The notes beneath the pieces were generated by a model. That model saw only the letters and a list, made by a program, of their open reading frames with translations. It was not told the DNA's origin and made no database searches. Below, piece after piece: positions 14,169-22,893 of a stretch of 64,000 nt of DNA. Every line of letters begins with the position of its first letter. The first letter of the stretch is position 1. The translations under genes and the position numbers were made by a program. Source of the DNA: [Empedobacter] haloabium (GTDB lineage: Bacteria > Pseudomonadota > Gammaproteobacteria > Burkholderiales > Burkholderiaceae_D); assembly GCA_008011715.2 (NCBI GenBank), contig CP136508.1, forward strand, positions 3,286,001-3,350,000, written 5' to 3'.

Positions 14169-15912
14169 AGCGGCTGGCATACTCCGCCGCCGGCAGCGGC
14201 GCGCTGAACCAATACCCCTGCGCCTCGTCGCAGTCCTGCCGCCGCAGGAAATCCAGCTGGTCCGGTTCCTCGACACCTTCGGCCACGATGCGCCGGCCCA
14301 GGCTCTGGCCCAGGCCGATCACGGCGCGCACGATCATCGCGCCGGCCCCGTCGGTGGCCAGGCCGGCGCCGATATCGCGGATAAAGCTCTGGTCGATCTT
14401 GATCGTGTCCACCGGCAAGCGGCGCAGGTAGCTCAGGCTGGAATAGCCGGTACCGAAGTCGTCGATCGCCAGCCCCACTCCCATGTCGCGTACCCGGTAC
14501 AACTTGGCCAGCGCGGCATCCGTGTCGTGCAGCAGTACCCCTTCCGTGATCTCCAGCTGCAGGCGTTCCGGCGCGATGCCCGTTTCGCGCAAGGTCTGCG
14601 CCAGGCCTTGCTCGAAGAGCGGGTCGTGCAGCTCGCGTGCCGAGACGTTGACGGCCGCATGGCCCGGCGCCATGCCGGCCTGCTGCCACGCCACCAACTG
14701 GGCGCAAGCCGTGTCGCGCACCCAGCGGCCCAGCACGCCGATCAGGCCGAAATCCTCCGCCACCGCGATGAAGCGGGCCGGCGGCACGGCGCCCCAGACC
14801 GGGTGATACCAGCGCACCAGCGCTTCGCTGCCCGTCAGGCGGCCGCTGCGCAGGTCGAACTTGGGCTGGTAATGCACGCGCAGTTCGCCATTGCCGAGCG
14901 CGGCCCGCAAGCCGCCCTGCAGCTGCTGGCGCTGCACGGCCTCCTGGTTCATCTGCGGTTCGAAAAAGCGGAACGCGTTCTTGCCCGCGCCCTTGGCCAG
15001 GTACAGCGCCGTATCGGCATTGCGCACCAGGCTTTCCGCGTCCGCGCCATCCTCCGGGCAGATGGCGATGCCGATGCTGGCACTGGTGTGCAGCGTGTTA
15101 CCGTCCACTTCGTGCGGCAGCGCCAGCCGCGCCAGGATCTTGTTGGCCGTAATGCCCGCCACGTGGGCGGCATCGTCGGCCAAGGTCAGCAGGACGACGA
15201 ACTCGTCGCCGCCGAAACGGCTGACCGTATCGCTGCGGCGCACGCATTCGCGCAGCCGCGTGGCCACGGACGTCAGCAGGCGGTCGCCGGTGCCATGCCC
15301 GAGCGAGTCGTTGATGTGCTTGAAGTTGTCCAGGTCAAGGTAGAGCACCGCCAAACCGGTGTCGCGGCGCGCGGCCAGCGCCACCTCGTGCGCCAGCCGG
15401 CTGCCCAGCAACGCACGGTTCGGCAGGTCGGTGAGAAAATCGTGGGTAGCCTGGTGCGTCATCTGCAGCATGGTCTGGTGCGCCTCGGTGACGTCGTGGA
15501 ATACCATGACGGCCCCGGCCAGCGCACCGTCCGCAGCGCGGATGGGCGCGGTACAATCCTCGATGGCCAACTCGCCGCCGTCGCTGCGCACGAGGATCGT
15601 GCCGGGCGGGACCCGTGCCGTCTGGCCGCTGGCCAGCACGGCCACGATCGGATGCGGCAGCGGCTCCAGCGTGGCCGTCAACAGCGTGAACAGCTCGTCG
15701 GCCCGGTTGCCCAGCAAGGCCATCGACTCGCAGCGCAGCAGCGTGCAGGCGGCCGGGTTGACGAAGGTGACCACGCCGCGCGCGTCGGTGCACAGCACGG
15801 CGTCGCTGATCGCGCGCAACACGTGATCGGCAAAGTAAACCGGACCAGTCGGGTTACCGTCGCCACCGGCAGCCCCGTCGGCCGCCCGCCCTGATGTGCC
15901 GCGCTCCCTCAT
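14143..15912 (-). CDS. PAS-GGDEF-EAL cyclic-di-GMP signalling protein
   Basis: A 589-aa cytoplasmic protein. A PAS domain (about 30-150) is followed by a GGDEF domain with intact FGGDEFVVLL and then an EAL domain with SEALVRWYHP, ITEGVLLHD, IDDFGTGYSS and AEGVEE. Both catalytic motifs look complete, so it may make and degrade c-di-GMP, with one domain perhaps only regulatory. No transmembrane segment. Start MRERGTS at 15912 was chosen over 15948 because the upstream residues lie outside the conserved region; this is not certain. The C-terminal codons come from a REP palindrome. Confidence 0.9.
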   Translation of the reverse strand: MRERGTSGRAADGAAGGDGNPTGPVYFADHVLRAISDAVLCTDARGVVTFVNPAACTLLRCESMALLGNRADELFTLLTATLEPLPHPIVAVLASGQTARVPPGTILVRSDGGELAIEDCTAPIRAADGALAGAVMVFHDVTEAHQTMLQMTHQATHDFLTDLPNRALLGSRLAHEVALAARRDTGLAVLYLDLDNFKHINDSLGHGTGDRLLTSVATRLRECVRRSDTVSRFGGDEFVVLLTLADDAAHVAGITANKILARLALPHEVDGNTLHTSASIGIAICPEDGADAESLVRNADTALYLAKGAGKNAFRFFEPQMNQEAVQRQQLQGGLRAALGNGELRVHYQPKFDLRSGRLTGSEALVRWYHPVWGAVPPARFIAVAEDFGLIGVLGRWVRDTACAQLVAWQQAGMAPGHAAVNVSARELHDPLFEQGLAQTLRETGIAPERLQLEITEGVLLHDTDAALAKLYRVRDMGVGLAIDDFGTGYSSLSYLRRLPVDTIKIDQSFIRDIGAGLATDGAGAMIVRAVIGLGQSLGRRIVAEGVEEPDQLDFLRRQDCDEAQGYWFSAPLPAAEYASRWGLSPHGD

Positions 15913-16024
15913 CGCCGCTCTCCGCGTACCGCCGTGCCGGGGCGGCATGGCGTTTTGTCGTGGACATTACACACCCAAAGCGGGAAGCATGTAGCACGGC
16001 TGAAGACGTCACCTCATCAGGTTG

Positions 16025-16990
16025 TCAGCGCGGGCGCGCCGACGGTACCGGCCGTTCCATCCACGTGGGGCCGTCCGTGACAGGCCGCTCGCCCTGCCAG
16101 TCCAGCCGGTCGATGCACATGCGCCGCCCCGCCATGTCCGGCTGCCAGGCGTGATAGACGATCCAGGTTTCGCTGCCGTCCGGCGACAGGGTGAACGAAT
16201 TGTGGCCCGGCCCGATCAGGCGCCCTGGCCGGGTGCTCATCAGCAGCGCCCGCTCGCCCTGCGGCGGCCGGGTGAACGGTCCCAGCGGATGGTCGGCCAC
16301 GACATAGCTGACACCATAGTTCTCCCGCTCCCAGGCGCCGCCGCTGTAGAAGCAGTAGTACTTGCCGTCGTGCTGCTGCACGGCCGGGCCCTCCACCGTG
16401 TGCCAGTCGTACACGGCGCCGTACATGGGACGCTGCTTCAGGAACAGGTGCCAGTCCTGGTGCGGTCGCACCACCACGCGCGGCTCGCCGGCCAGCGTGC
16501 GCATGTCCACCAGCCGGTCGACCACGATACCGGTGCCGACGCGGTGGTCGTCCTCCAGCTCGAGGAAGTCGACACAGTAGTACAGGTACCACTGGCCATC
16601 GGTATCGCGGAACGGATGGGCGTCGATCGAGAACGGCTGGTCCGGCACCAGCACCACACCCGTGTCCAGGAACGGGCCGGCCGGATGCTCACTGGTGGCC
16701 ACGCGCAGCTGGTGGTCGTTGCCGTCGATGCCCTGGGCCGAGTAGTACATATAGAACACGCCATCGCGCGCCGCCACCTCGGGCGCCCAGAAGTCGCTGC
16801 CGCCGGGCGCCACCAGCGCGTGGCCCAGCGGCTCCCAGTGCACCAGGTCGGCGGAACGCAGCACGGGAAAGGCACGCCCGTCGGCCGACGGCGGCGCGGT
16901 GCCATATGCGTAGTACAGGCCGTCGTGGCGCAGCACGAACGGATCGGCCATGGTGTGCGGGTAGACCGGATTGACGTAGCTGTCGGTCAT
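16025..16990 (-). CDS. Glycoside hydrolase family 43 protein
   Basis: A 321-aa protein without a signal peptide, the size of a single five-bladed beta-propeller. Expected catalytic residues are visible: base Asp in MADPFVLRHDG, pKa-modulating Asp in FSIDAHPF, and acid Glu in HTVEGPAV. Family members are alpha-L-arabinofuranosidases, arabinanases or beta-xylosidases; the substrate is not determinable here. GGAGAG lies before the ATG at 16990, 11 bp after the TonB receptor stop, so the receptor and this intracellular enzyme form an operon. Confidence 0.88.
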   Translation of the reverse strand: MTDSYVNPVYPHTMADPFVLRHDGLYYAYGTAPPSADGRAFPVLRSADLVHWEPLGHALVAPGGSDFWAPEVAARDGVFYMYYSAQGIDGNDHQLRVATSEHPAGPFLDTGVVLVPDQPFSIDAHPFRDTDGQWYLYYCVDFLELEDDHRVGTGIVVDRLVDMRTLAGEPRVVVRPHQDWHLFLKQRPMYGAVYDWHTVEGPAVQQHDGKYYCFYSGGAWERENYGVSYVVADHPLGPFTRPPQGERALLMSTRPGRLIGPGHNSFTLSPDGSETWIVYHAWQPDMAGRRMCIDRLDWQGERPVTDGPTWMERPVPSARPR

Positions 16991-17001
16991 GCTCTCTCCG
17001 T

Positions 17002-19842
17002 TCACAGTTTGAAGCGCAACGCCAGCCCGTAGGTGGTCGGCGTGTAGCGGATGTCGCGCGGGCGGCTCTCGCTGCCGACGTAGCTCTCGTATTTCTCCTT
17101 GCTCAGGTTGATCGCATCGAACTGCAGGGTGAGGTTTTTCGTCAGCTCGTACGACAGCGACAGGTCGACGTAGGTCTGCGCCTGCACGATACGGTCCTGC
17201 AGGAAGCGCGGTTCCTCGATCTGCTCCACGTACGAGCCGCGCCGCGTGGCCGCCAGCCGGCCCGTGACGCCATGGCCTTCATACAGCAGCGCGAAGTTGC
17301 TGCTGCGCCGGGCCACGTCGATCAGGCTGGTCTTCTTGAAGGTCGGGCTGTCCAGCGTGGTGCGTGTCTCGTTGTCGCCCGAGATCCACGTGGTGTTGAA
17401 CTGGGCCCCGAAGCCGCTCCAGAAGCCGGGCAGGAAGTCGAAGAATTTCTGGATGCTGAACTCCGCGCCCTTCAGGGTACCGGAGCCCGAGTTCTGCGGC
17501 CGCGTGACGCGATAGGTCTGGCCGCCGATGACTTCATCCTGCGTGAAGTTCTGCAGGTAGCCCTTGATATCGCGGTGGAACAGCGCGATCTGGGCGAAGC
17601 CGTTTTTCGGGAAGTAGTATTCCAGCGTGGCGTCCGCATTGGTGGACTTGGTCGGCTCGAGGTCCGGATTGCCCGCGTTGCCGGTGCCGGGCGCGTTGAC
17701 GGTCGGCGGAATCAGCGACATCGCAGGGTTCAGCCGGTAGAACTCCGGCCGTGTGATGGTGCGGCCGATCGAGAGGTGCGATTGCAGGTTGTCGCGCCAG
17801 CCCATCAGTGCCGAGAGGTTCGGCAGCACATTGGTCTCGGAGGCCTTGACGTCGATCGGCGTCAGCACGTCGCCATTGCGGGTGGTGCCACGCATCTTGC
17901 GGTTCAACCGTACCACGCGCACGCCGGCCTCACCGCTGACCTCCATGCCGGCCAGCGTGGTCTGCCAGCGACCCGACCCGTACAGGGTGACCGTGCGCTC
18001 GCGCTGGTCGAAGTAGCGGGTCGGGTCGTCCGCCACCCGGCCAGCCGGCGCGCCGTACACGGCACGCACGGCGTCCGGCTGGTCGATCAGGAAGTCGCGC
18101 GACGGCACCAGGAACGGCCCGCCCAGCCGGTCCACGCCCGGCACCAGGCTTTCGAAGCCGGGGCCGAAGGCGGCGGCGGGATTGGGCCGGTTGGCGCCGT
18201 TGACGTCGCTGTGCCCTTCGGCGCTGTGGTATTCCGTATTGCGGGTGGACAGGCGCACACCCATGTTCAGCGCGCGCAGGAAGCCGTCGCCCAGCTTGTA
18301 GGTCGCGTCGGTGCGCCACTGGGCCTGCTTGCCGACCGACTCTTCCCAGTTCTGCACCAGGCCGCGCAGCACGAACTGGCTCGGGTCGCGCAGCGGATTG
18401 GTGCTGGTCGGCGTGGTGATCGCGTTGTAGCCGCCATGGCCGTCGCCGCCATCGGTGTAGACACTGGCGCTGGCGCCCGGAATCTGCTGGTCGACGATGA
18501 CGGTGTCGTTGATAAACTTCGAATGCGTCAGCGCCAGCGCCGAATTGACGTTCCACGGCCCGTCGCGGTACTGCAGCGCGAAGTTCAGGAAGTGCGTGTT
18601 GGTGCGCTCCTTGACGCCCCAGGCGCTGGTGGCCACGTAGGGGTCCCAGTCATACGGTCCACCGAAGCGGGCGGCCGGCGCGTTGGCCGACAGGATCGGG
18701 CAGATCACCCCTTCCGGCGTGGCGCAGGCGGCGTTTTCCTGGCCCAGCACCACGTTGGTCAGGCGCGGCGTCCAGCCGACGATGGCCAGCTGGTAGTCCA
18801 CCTCGTGGCGGCCGCGGTAGCCCATGCCCAGGTACTGGGTGGTGAATTCCAGCTTCGGACTGATCTTCCACTGGAACGCGGCGTGGCCGGAGAAGCGCTC
18901 GCGCTCGCCCGCGTTGTAGATGCCGCCGATGTGCGGCAGGCTGCCCAGGCGGTCGCCGGCGCGCAGCGGCGCCACCGGCTGGTCGTCGTTCAGGCGCGTG
19001 GCGGTACCGTCCGGACTGACCGAGAACAGCCGGTCGGGCCGGTCGTTCCACTGCACCGGATAGGCCCAGTGCTCCTTGTTGTAGGCCGCGTCGAGCAGGA
19101 CGCCCATCTCGCCCCGTCCGCTGTTCCAGCGGTCGCTGTACAGCACACCGCCGCCCGGGCTGTTGCGGGTCTTGCTGGCCGTGCTGCCGTTGGCGTGCTG
19201 GCGGCGGTCTTCCACGTAACCGGTGATCGTGCGCGTCTTGAAGTCGAACGGCGCGCGCAGGCGGATGTTGACGGCCCCTGCGATACCGCCCTCGAACTGG
19301 TTGGCGGTGGCGGACTTGTAGACGTCCAGGCCCGCGATCGACTGCACCGGCAGGTCCTGGAAGGACAGGCGCCGGCCGCGGCCCGTGAAGATGTCCTGGC
19401 CGTCCAGCGTGGTCGCCACGTCCGGCAGGCCGCGGATGATCACGGACGACGTTTCGCCGCGGTCCCGTCCCACCTGCACCCCGGCGACGCGCTGCAGCGC
19501 GTCGCCGGCGGCGCGGTCGGGGAACTTGCCGATGTCCTCAGCGTTGATCGAATCGACCACCTGGGTGGCGTCGCGCTTGATCTGCTCGGCCGAGCGGATG
19601 CTGCGGCGGATGCCCGTCACTTCGACGGTGGCGATCGGCGTCATGGCGTCCGCGCCGGCGCCCTGCGCGCCCTGCTGGGCGCTGGCGCCGGCCGTGTCGC
19701 TGGTCGAAGCTTGGGTGGCTTGCTGATCGCTTTGCGTGCTGGCCTGCGGCGCGGGCGACTGCTGCGCCAGCGCGCCGCCCGCGGCCAGCAGCAGTACCGC
19801 GGCGCACACGGGCGTCAGGCGAAGTTTGCTCGATGGGTTCAT
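17002..19842 (-). CDS. TonB-dependent receptor (Caulobacter-type carbohydrate receptor)
   Basis: A 946-aa outer-membrane protein with a signal peptide (cleavage near GGALAQQ), a Gln/Ala/Ser-rich linker (about 27-65) and a plug domain with VEVTGIRRSI, AGDALQRVAGVQVGRDRGE and SSVIIRGLPDV. The beta-barrel ends in GLALRFKL with the aromatic outer-membrane signature. The early IATVEVTGIRRS resembles the TIGR01782 subfamily that imports oligosaccharides in Caulobacter, Xanthomonas and Massilia. Coupling to GH43 and the nearby importer supports uptake of plant-derived oligosaccharides (inference). Confidence 0.9.
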   Translation of the reverse strand: MNPSSKLRLTPVCAAVLLLAAGGALAQQSPAPQASTQSDQQATQASTSDTAGASAQQGAQGAGADAMTPIATVEVTGIRRSIRSAEQIKRDATQVVDSINAEDIGKFPDRAAGDALQRVAGVQVGRDRGETSSVIIRGLPDVATTLDGQDIFTGRGRRLSFQDLPVQSIAGLDVYKSATANQFEGGIAGAVNIRLRAPFDFKTRTITGYVEDRRQHANGSTASKTRNSPGGGVLYSDRWNSGRGEMGVLLDAAYNKEHWAYPVQWNDRPDRLFSVSPDGTATRLNDDQPVAPLRAGDRLGSLPHIGGIYNAGERERFSGHAAFQWKISPKLEFTTQYLGMGYRGRHEVDYQLAIVGWTPRLTNVVLGQENAACATPEGVICPILSANAPAARFGGPYDWDPYVATSAWGVKERTNTHFLNFALQYRDGPWNVNSALALTHSKFINDTVIVDQQIPGASASVYTDGGDGHGGYNAITTPTSTNPLRDPSQFVLRGLVQNWEESVGKQAQWRTDATYKLGDGFLRALNMGVRLSTRNTEYHSAEGHSDVNGANRPNPAAAFGPGFESLVPGVDRLGGPFLVPSRDFLIDQPDAVRAVYGAPAGRVADDPTRYFDQRERTVTLYGSGRWQTTLAGMEVSGEAGVRVVRLNRKMRGTTRNGDVLTPIDVKASETNVLPNLSALMGWRDNLQSHLSIGRTITRPEFYRLNPAMSLIPPTVNAPGTGNAGNPDLEPTKSTNADATLEYYFPKNGFAQIALFHRDIKGYLQNFTQDEVIGGQTYRVTRPQNSGSGTLKGAEFSIQKFFDFLPGFWSGFGAQFNTTWISGDNETRTTLDSPTFKKTSLIDVARRSSNFALLYEGHGVTGRLAATRRGSYVEQIEEPRFLQDRIVQAQTYVDLSLSYELTKNLTLQFDAINLSKEKYESYVGSESRPRDIRYTPTTYGLALRFKL

Positions 19843-19947
19843 ATGGTCTCCATTGGTGTTGGCCCAGGCGATTCCCGTACTGCGCGGGCTGAAGACTTGG
19901 CTTTTGCCTGGTGAAAGCCCGAGGTGCGATAGCTTTTGTTCAAGACT

Positions 19948-19971
19948 GGTTAATAAATATTAGTCATAACC
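19948..19971. promoter_or_regulatory. Possible operator upstream of the TonB receptor
   Basis: GGTTA (19948-19952) and TAACC (19967-19971) are inverted around an AT-rich centre, about 106 bp upstream of the receptor start in the only AT-rich stretch there. It lacks the CG centre usual for LacI operators, so its link to the adjacent LacI regulator is unproven. Confidence 0.3.
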
Positions 19972-20015
19972 GTGAAACAATGCCAATCGAGTGCGTGGCG
20001 TGCGCAACGTTTTTG

Positions 20016-20134
20016 CTTAGGGACTGTCCCTTCAGGGACTGTCCCTGGTTTTCCATGGCGACGGTGGCGCCGATGGGACGCCTAGGCCGCGGATAGAAAC
20101 CGGGGACAGTCCCCGTTGGGGACAGTCCCCAAGC
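20016..20134. repeat. REPIN-like paired palindrome between LacI gene and TonB receptor
   Basis: The left unit CTTAGGGACTGTCCC-TTC-AGGGACTGTCCCTGGTTTT is matched inverted by GAAACCGGGGACAGTCCCC-GTT-GGGGACAGTCCCCAAGC. About 50 bp lie between the two units. It begins just after the lacI-type stop codon. Confidence 0.8.
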
Positions 20135-20135
20135 C

Positions 20136-21176
20136 TTACGGGCCGGTGGCTGGCCCGGCCACCGACTCGCGCACCACCAGCGGACACTCCATCTTGATCT
20201 GCTGGCGCAGCGCAGGCAGGCCGGCGCGGGCCTGGCCGATCAGTGTTTCGGCGGCCCAGCGCCCCATCTCGTAGTTCGGCAGCAGTACCGTGGTCAGCGG
20301 CGGGTGAACGTAGCGCGCCATGTCCTGGTCGTCGTAGCCGACGATCGACAGCCGGCCCGGGATGTCCAGCTCCAGCTGGCGCGCAGCGTCGATGGCGCCT
20401 ATGGCCATCAGGTCGTTGGCGCAGAACAGCGCGGTGGGCGGCTCGGGCAGGCGCAGCAGCGCCAGCGCGTGCGCGAAGCCGCTGCCCACCTGCCAGTCGC
20501 CCTCGCGCACCAGTGCCGGGTCGTACGGGATGTCGGCCGTCGTCAAAGCCTGGCGGTAGCCCTTGTGCCGCTCGGCGGCGGCCTCAAGCCACGGCTCGCC
20601 GTTGATCAGGCCGATGCGCCGGTGCCCCGCCTCCACCAGGTGCATCGTGGCCGCGTAGCCGCCCAGCACCTCGGCCGGCACGACGGAAGGATAGCCGTGG
20701 TCGCGCGCGTGACAGTTCAGCAGCACCACCGGCACCTGCGTCGCCCCCAGCGCGGCCGGCACGCTGGCGCGGCGCGTGAAGATCGTCGCATAGATCACGC
20801 CCAGCAACGCGGGATTGGCCAGCATCTGCGCCAGGATGGCCGCTTCCCGGGCCGGATCGCTGCGGGTGGCGAACACGGAGACGATGCAGTCCTGCTCCCA
20901 GGCCAGGTTGCTGGCGCCGTCGATGGTCTGCATCGCGTGCGGACTGGTCGCCAGCTCGTCGGTCAGGTACAGGATCAGGTTGCGCTGGGGCGCGGCGCCG
21001 CTGCGCGGATGCCGCACCTGCGGGTAGCCGATCTCGCGCGCGATGGCCAGTACCAGTTCGCGCGTGGCCTTCGATACCTTGGTCCCGCGCACGTCGTTCA
21101 GTACCAGCGAGACCGTCGATTGCGACACGCCGGCCTGCTTGGCGATATCGGTCATCGTCGGGCGGCGCGCGGGCAT
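20136..21176 (-). CDS. LacI family transcriptional regulator
   Basis: A 346-aa repressor-type regulator. The N-terminal helix-turn-helix TMTDIAKQAGVSQSTVSLVL (about 7-27) is followed by a periplasmic-binding-protein-like sugar domain with ALFCANDLMAIGAI and LSIVGYDDQDMARY. It is the last gene of the sugar ABC operon, 7 bp after the permease, so it should be co-regulated with the importer, and probably controls the surrounding hydrolase and receptor genes. The effector is unknown. Confidence 0.92.
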   Translation of the reverse strand: MPARRPTMTDIAKQAGVSQSTVSLVLNDVRGTKVSKATRELVLAIAREIGYPQVRHPRSGAAPQRNLILYLTDELATSPHAMQTIDGASNLAWEQDCIVSVFATRSDPAREAAILAQMLANPALLGVIYATIFTRRASVPAALGATQVPVVLLNCHARDHGYPSVVPAEVLGGYAATMHLVEAGHRRIGLINGEPWLEAAAERHKGYRQALTTADIPYDPALVREGDWQVGSGFAHALALLRLPEPPTALFCANDLMAIGAIDAARQLELDIPGRLSIVGYDDQDMARYVHPPLTTVLLPNYEMGRWAAETLIGQARAGLPALRQQIKMECPLVVRESVAGPATGP

Positions 21177-21183
21177 GCTGGCA

Positions 21184-22017
21184 TCAGCCTTTCAGGCCGG
21201 TCGCGGCCAGGAAACCATGGGTCACGCGGCGCTGGAATAGCACGTAGGCCAGCGCCACCGGCAAGGCGCCCAGCAGCGCCGCCGCCATCAGCTGCGCATA
21301 GCGCACGCCGAAGGCATCGTAGGTCTGCGTCAGGCCCAGCGGGATCGTCATCATGTCGTTCGAGGTGACGATGATGAACGGCCACAGGAAGTTGTTCCAG
21401 GCCGCGATGAAGGTCACGATCGCCATCGCCCACACGATATTGCCGGACATGGGCAGGTAGACGCTCCACAGCACGCGCCAGGGCGAGGCGCCGTCCAGGA
21501 CGGCGGCCTCGCGAAAGTCGGCCGGGATGGCGTCGAAGAACTGGCGGAACACGTAGATGACGACCGGCGATACCACCTGCGGCAGCACGATGCCGGCATA
21601 GGTATTGATCAGGCCGAGCTGGTTCATCATGCGAAACAGCGGCACCAGCAGCGCCTCGAACGGCAGCAGGAAGGCCAGCATCGCCAACAGGAACAACGCG
21701 TCGCGGCCGCGAAAGCGCATCTGCGAGAACGCATATGCCGCCATCAGGCTGAGCGCCATCGTGATCACAGTGACGAGCAGCGCCACCAGCGCGCTGTTGA
21801 AGAGCCAGCGCGGTACGTTGCCGGCGCCGAGTACCTTGCCGTACGCCTCCAGCGTCCAGCGCTGCGGCAGCCAGTGGAACACCGGGGAAATCGTCTCATA
21901 TTCGGGTCGCAGCGACGTGGACAGCGCCCACAGCAGCGGCGCCGCCCACAGCGCCGCCAGCACGATGCCGGTCGCCGCCGCGACGACCGTCCAGCCCAAG
22001 CCGGCGTGCCGCCTCAT
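21184..22017 (-). CDS. Carbohydrate ABC transporter permease (MalG type)
   Basis: A 277-aa inner-membrane permease with six predicted helices. The EAA loop is EAAVLDGASPWRVLWSVYLP, contacting an ATPase. The start at 22017 overlaps the upstream permease stop (ATGA). The C-terminus FQRRVTHGFLAATGLKG is typical of the CUT1 family MalG subunit. Partner of the MalF-type permease and the binding protein; no ATPase is encoded in this operon. Confidence 0.92.
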   Translation of the reverse strand: MRRHAGLGWTVVAAATGIVLAALWAAPLLWALSTSLRPEYETISPVFHWLPQRWTLEAYGKVLGAGNVPRWLFNSALVALLVTVITMALSLMAAYAFSQMRFRGRDALFLLAMLAFLLPFEALLVPLFRMMNQLGLINTYAGIVLPQVVSPVVIYVFRQFFDAIPADFREAAVLDGASPWRVLWSVYLPMSGNIVWAMAIVTFIAAWNNFLWPFIIVTSNDMMTIPLGLTQTYDAFGVRYAQLMAAALLGALPVALAYVLFQRRVTHGFLAATGLKG

Positions 22018-22883
22018 TTCGCGCCTCCCAGCCGGCGTGCGATCGCGCCCTGCAGCAGCGACAACAGCACGACGACGATCACGAAGGCCGTCGCGATGGC
22101 GGCCGCGTAGCCGGCGTCGCTCTGCGTGAACGCCGTCTCGTACATGTAGTGCAGAGTCACCCGGGTGGTGTTGTACGGCCCGCCCGTCGTCATGATGTAG
22201 GTCTGGCCGAAGATCTTCAGCGACGCGATCAGCTGCAGCACCAGCGCCGTCCAGGCGACCGGTTTCAGTTGCGGCCACGTGATGTGGCGGAACAGCGCCC
22301 AGCCGCGCGCGCCGTCCAGCGCCGCGGCCTCGTACAGCTCGCGCGGGATGTTGCGCAGGCCGGCCAGGAACATCAGCATGTTGAAGCCCACGGTCCACCA
22401 GATCGTGCCGATGGCCACCATCGGCATGGCCCAGTGCACGTCGGCGAACCAGGCCCGCTGCATGCCCAGCACATGATTCACGACGCCGGCCGACGGCTGC
22501 AGCATCCAGTCGGCGATCAGGGTCATGACGGAGATCGGCAGCACGAACGGCAGGAAGAAGGCGCCCTGCAGCCAGGGACCGGCACGGCTGAAGCGATCCA
22601 CCAGCAGCGCCATCACGAGGCCCAGCAGCGTCAGCGGGATGACCGTCAGCAGCGAAAAATAGAAGGTGTTGCCCAGCGCGGCCCAGAACGACGGGTCCTG
22701 CACCAGGGTGACGTAGTTGGCCAGGCCGACGAAGGCGCTGGTGCGCGTCAGGCTGCTGTCGGTTAGGCTGAGCCAGAATGTCTGCAGCGCCGGCACCAGG
22801 AAGAACAGCAGGAAGGCGGCCAGGAACGGCGCCAGCAGCAGCATGGCGGGGAGCGTTTCGCGGCGGCGGTGGAGGGCTTTCAT
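22014..22883 (-). CDS. Carbohydrate ABC transporter permease (MalF/UgpA type)
   Basis: A 289-aa inner-membrane permease of the CUT1 family with six helices. EAA loop: ELYEAAALDGARGWALFRHI followed by TWPQLKP. N-terminal LLLAPFLAAFLLFFLVPALQ is typical. It starts 10 bp after the binding-protein gene and overlaps the MalG-type gene by 4 bp. Confidence 0.92.
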   Translation of the reverse strand: MKALHRRRETLPAMLLLAPFLAAFLLFFLVPALQTFWLSLTDSSLTRTSAFVGLANYVTLVQDPSFWAALGNTFYFSLLTVIPLTLLGLVMALLVDRFSRAGPWLQGAFFLPFVLPISVMTLIADWMLQPSAGVVNHVLGMQRAWFADVHWAMPMVAIGTIWWTVGFNMLMFLAGLRNIPRELYEAAALDGARGWALFRHITWPQLKPVAWTALVLQLIASLKIFGQTYIMTTGGPYNTTRVTLHYMYETAFTQSDAGYAAAIATAFVIVVVLLSLLQGAIARRLGGAK

Positions 22884-22893
22884 CGGGCTCCCG

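Noticed and set aside
17272..19914. 880-aa ORF antisense to the TonB receptor
   Set aside because: Low-complexity arginine/valine/alanine-rich shadow of a clear TonB receptor; no SD or family signature.
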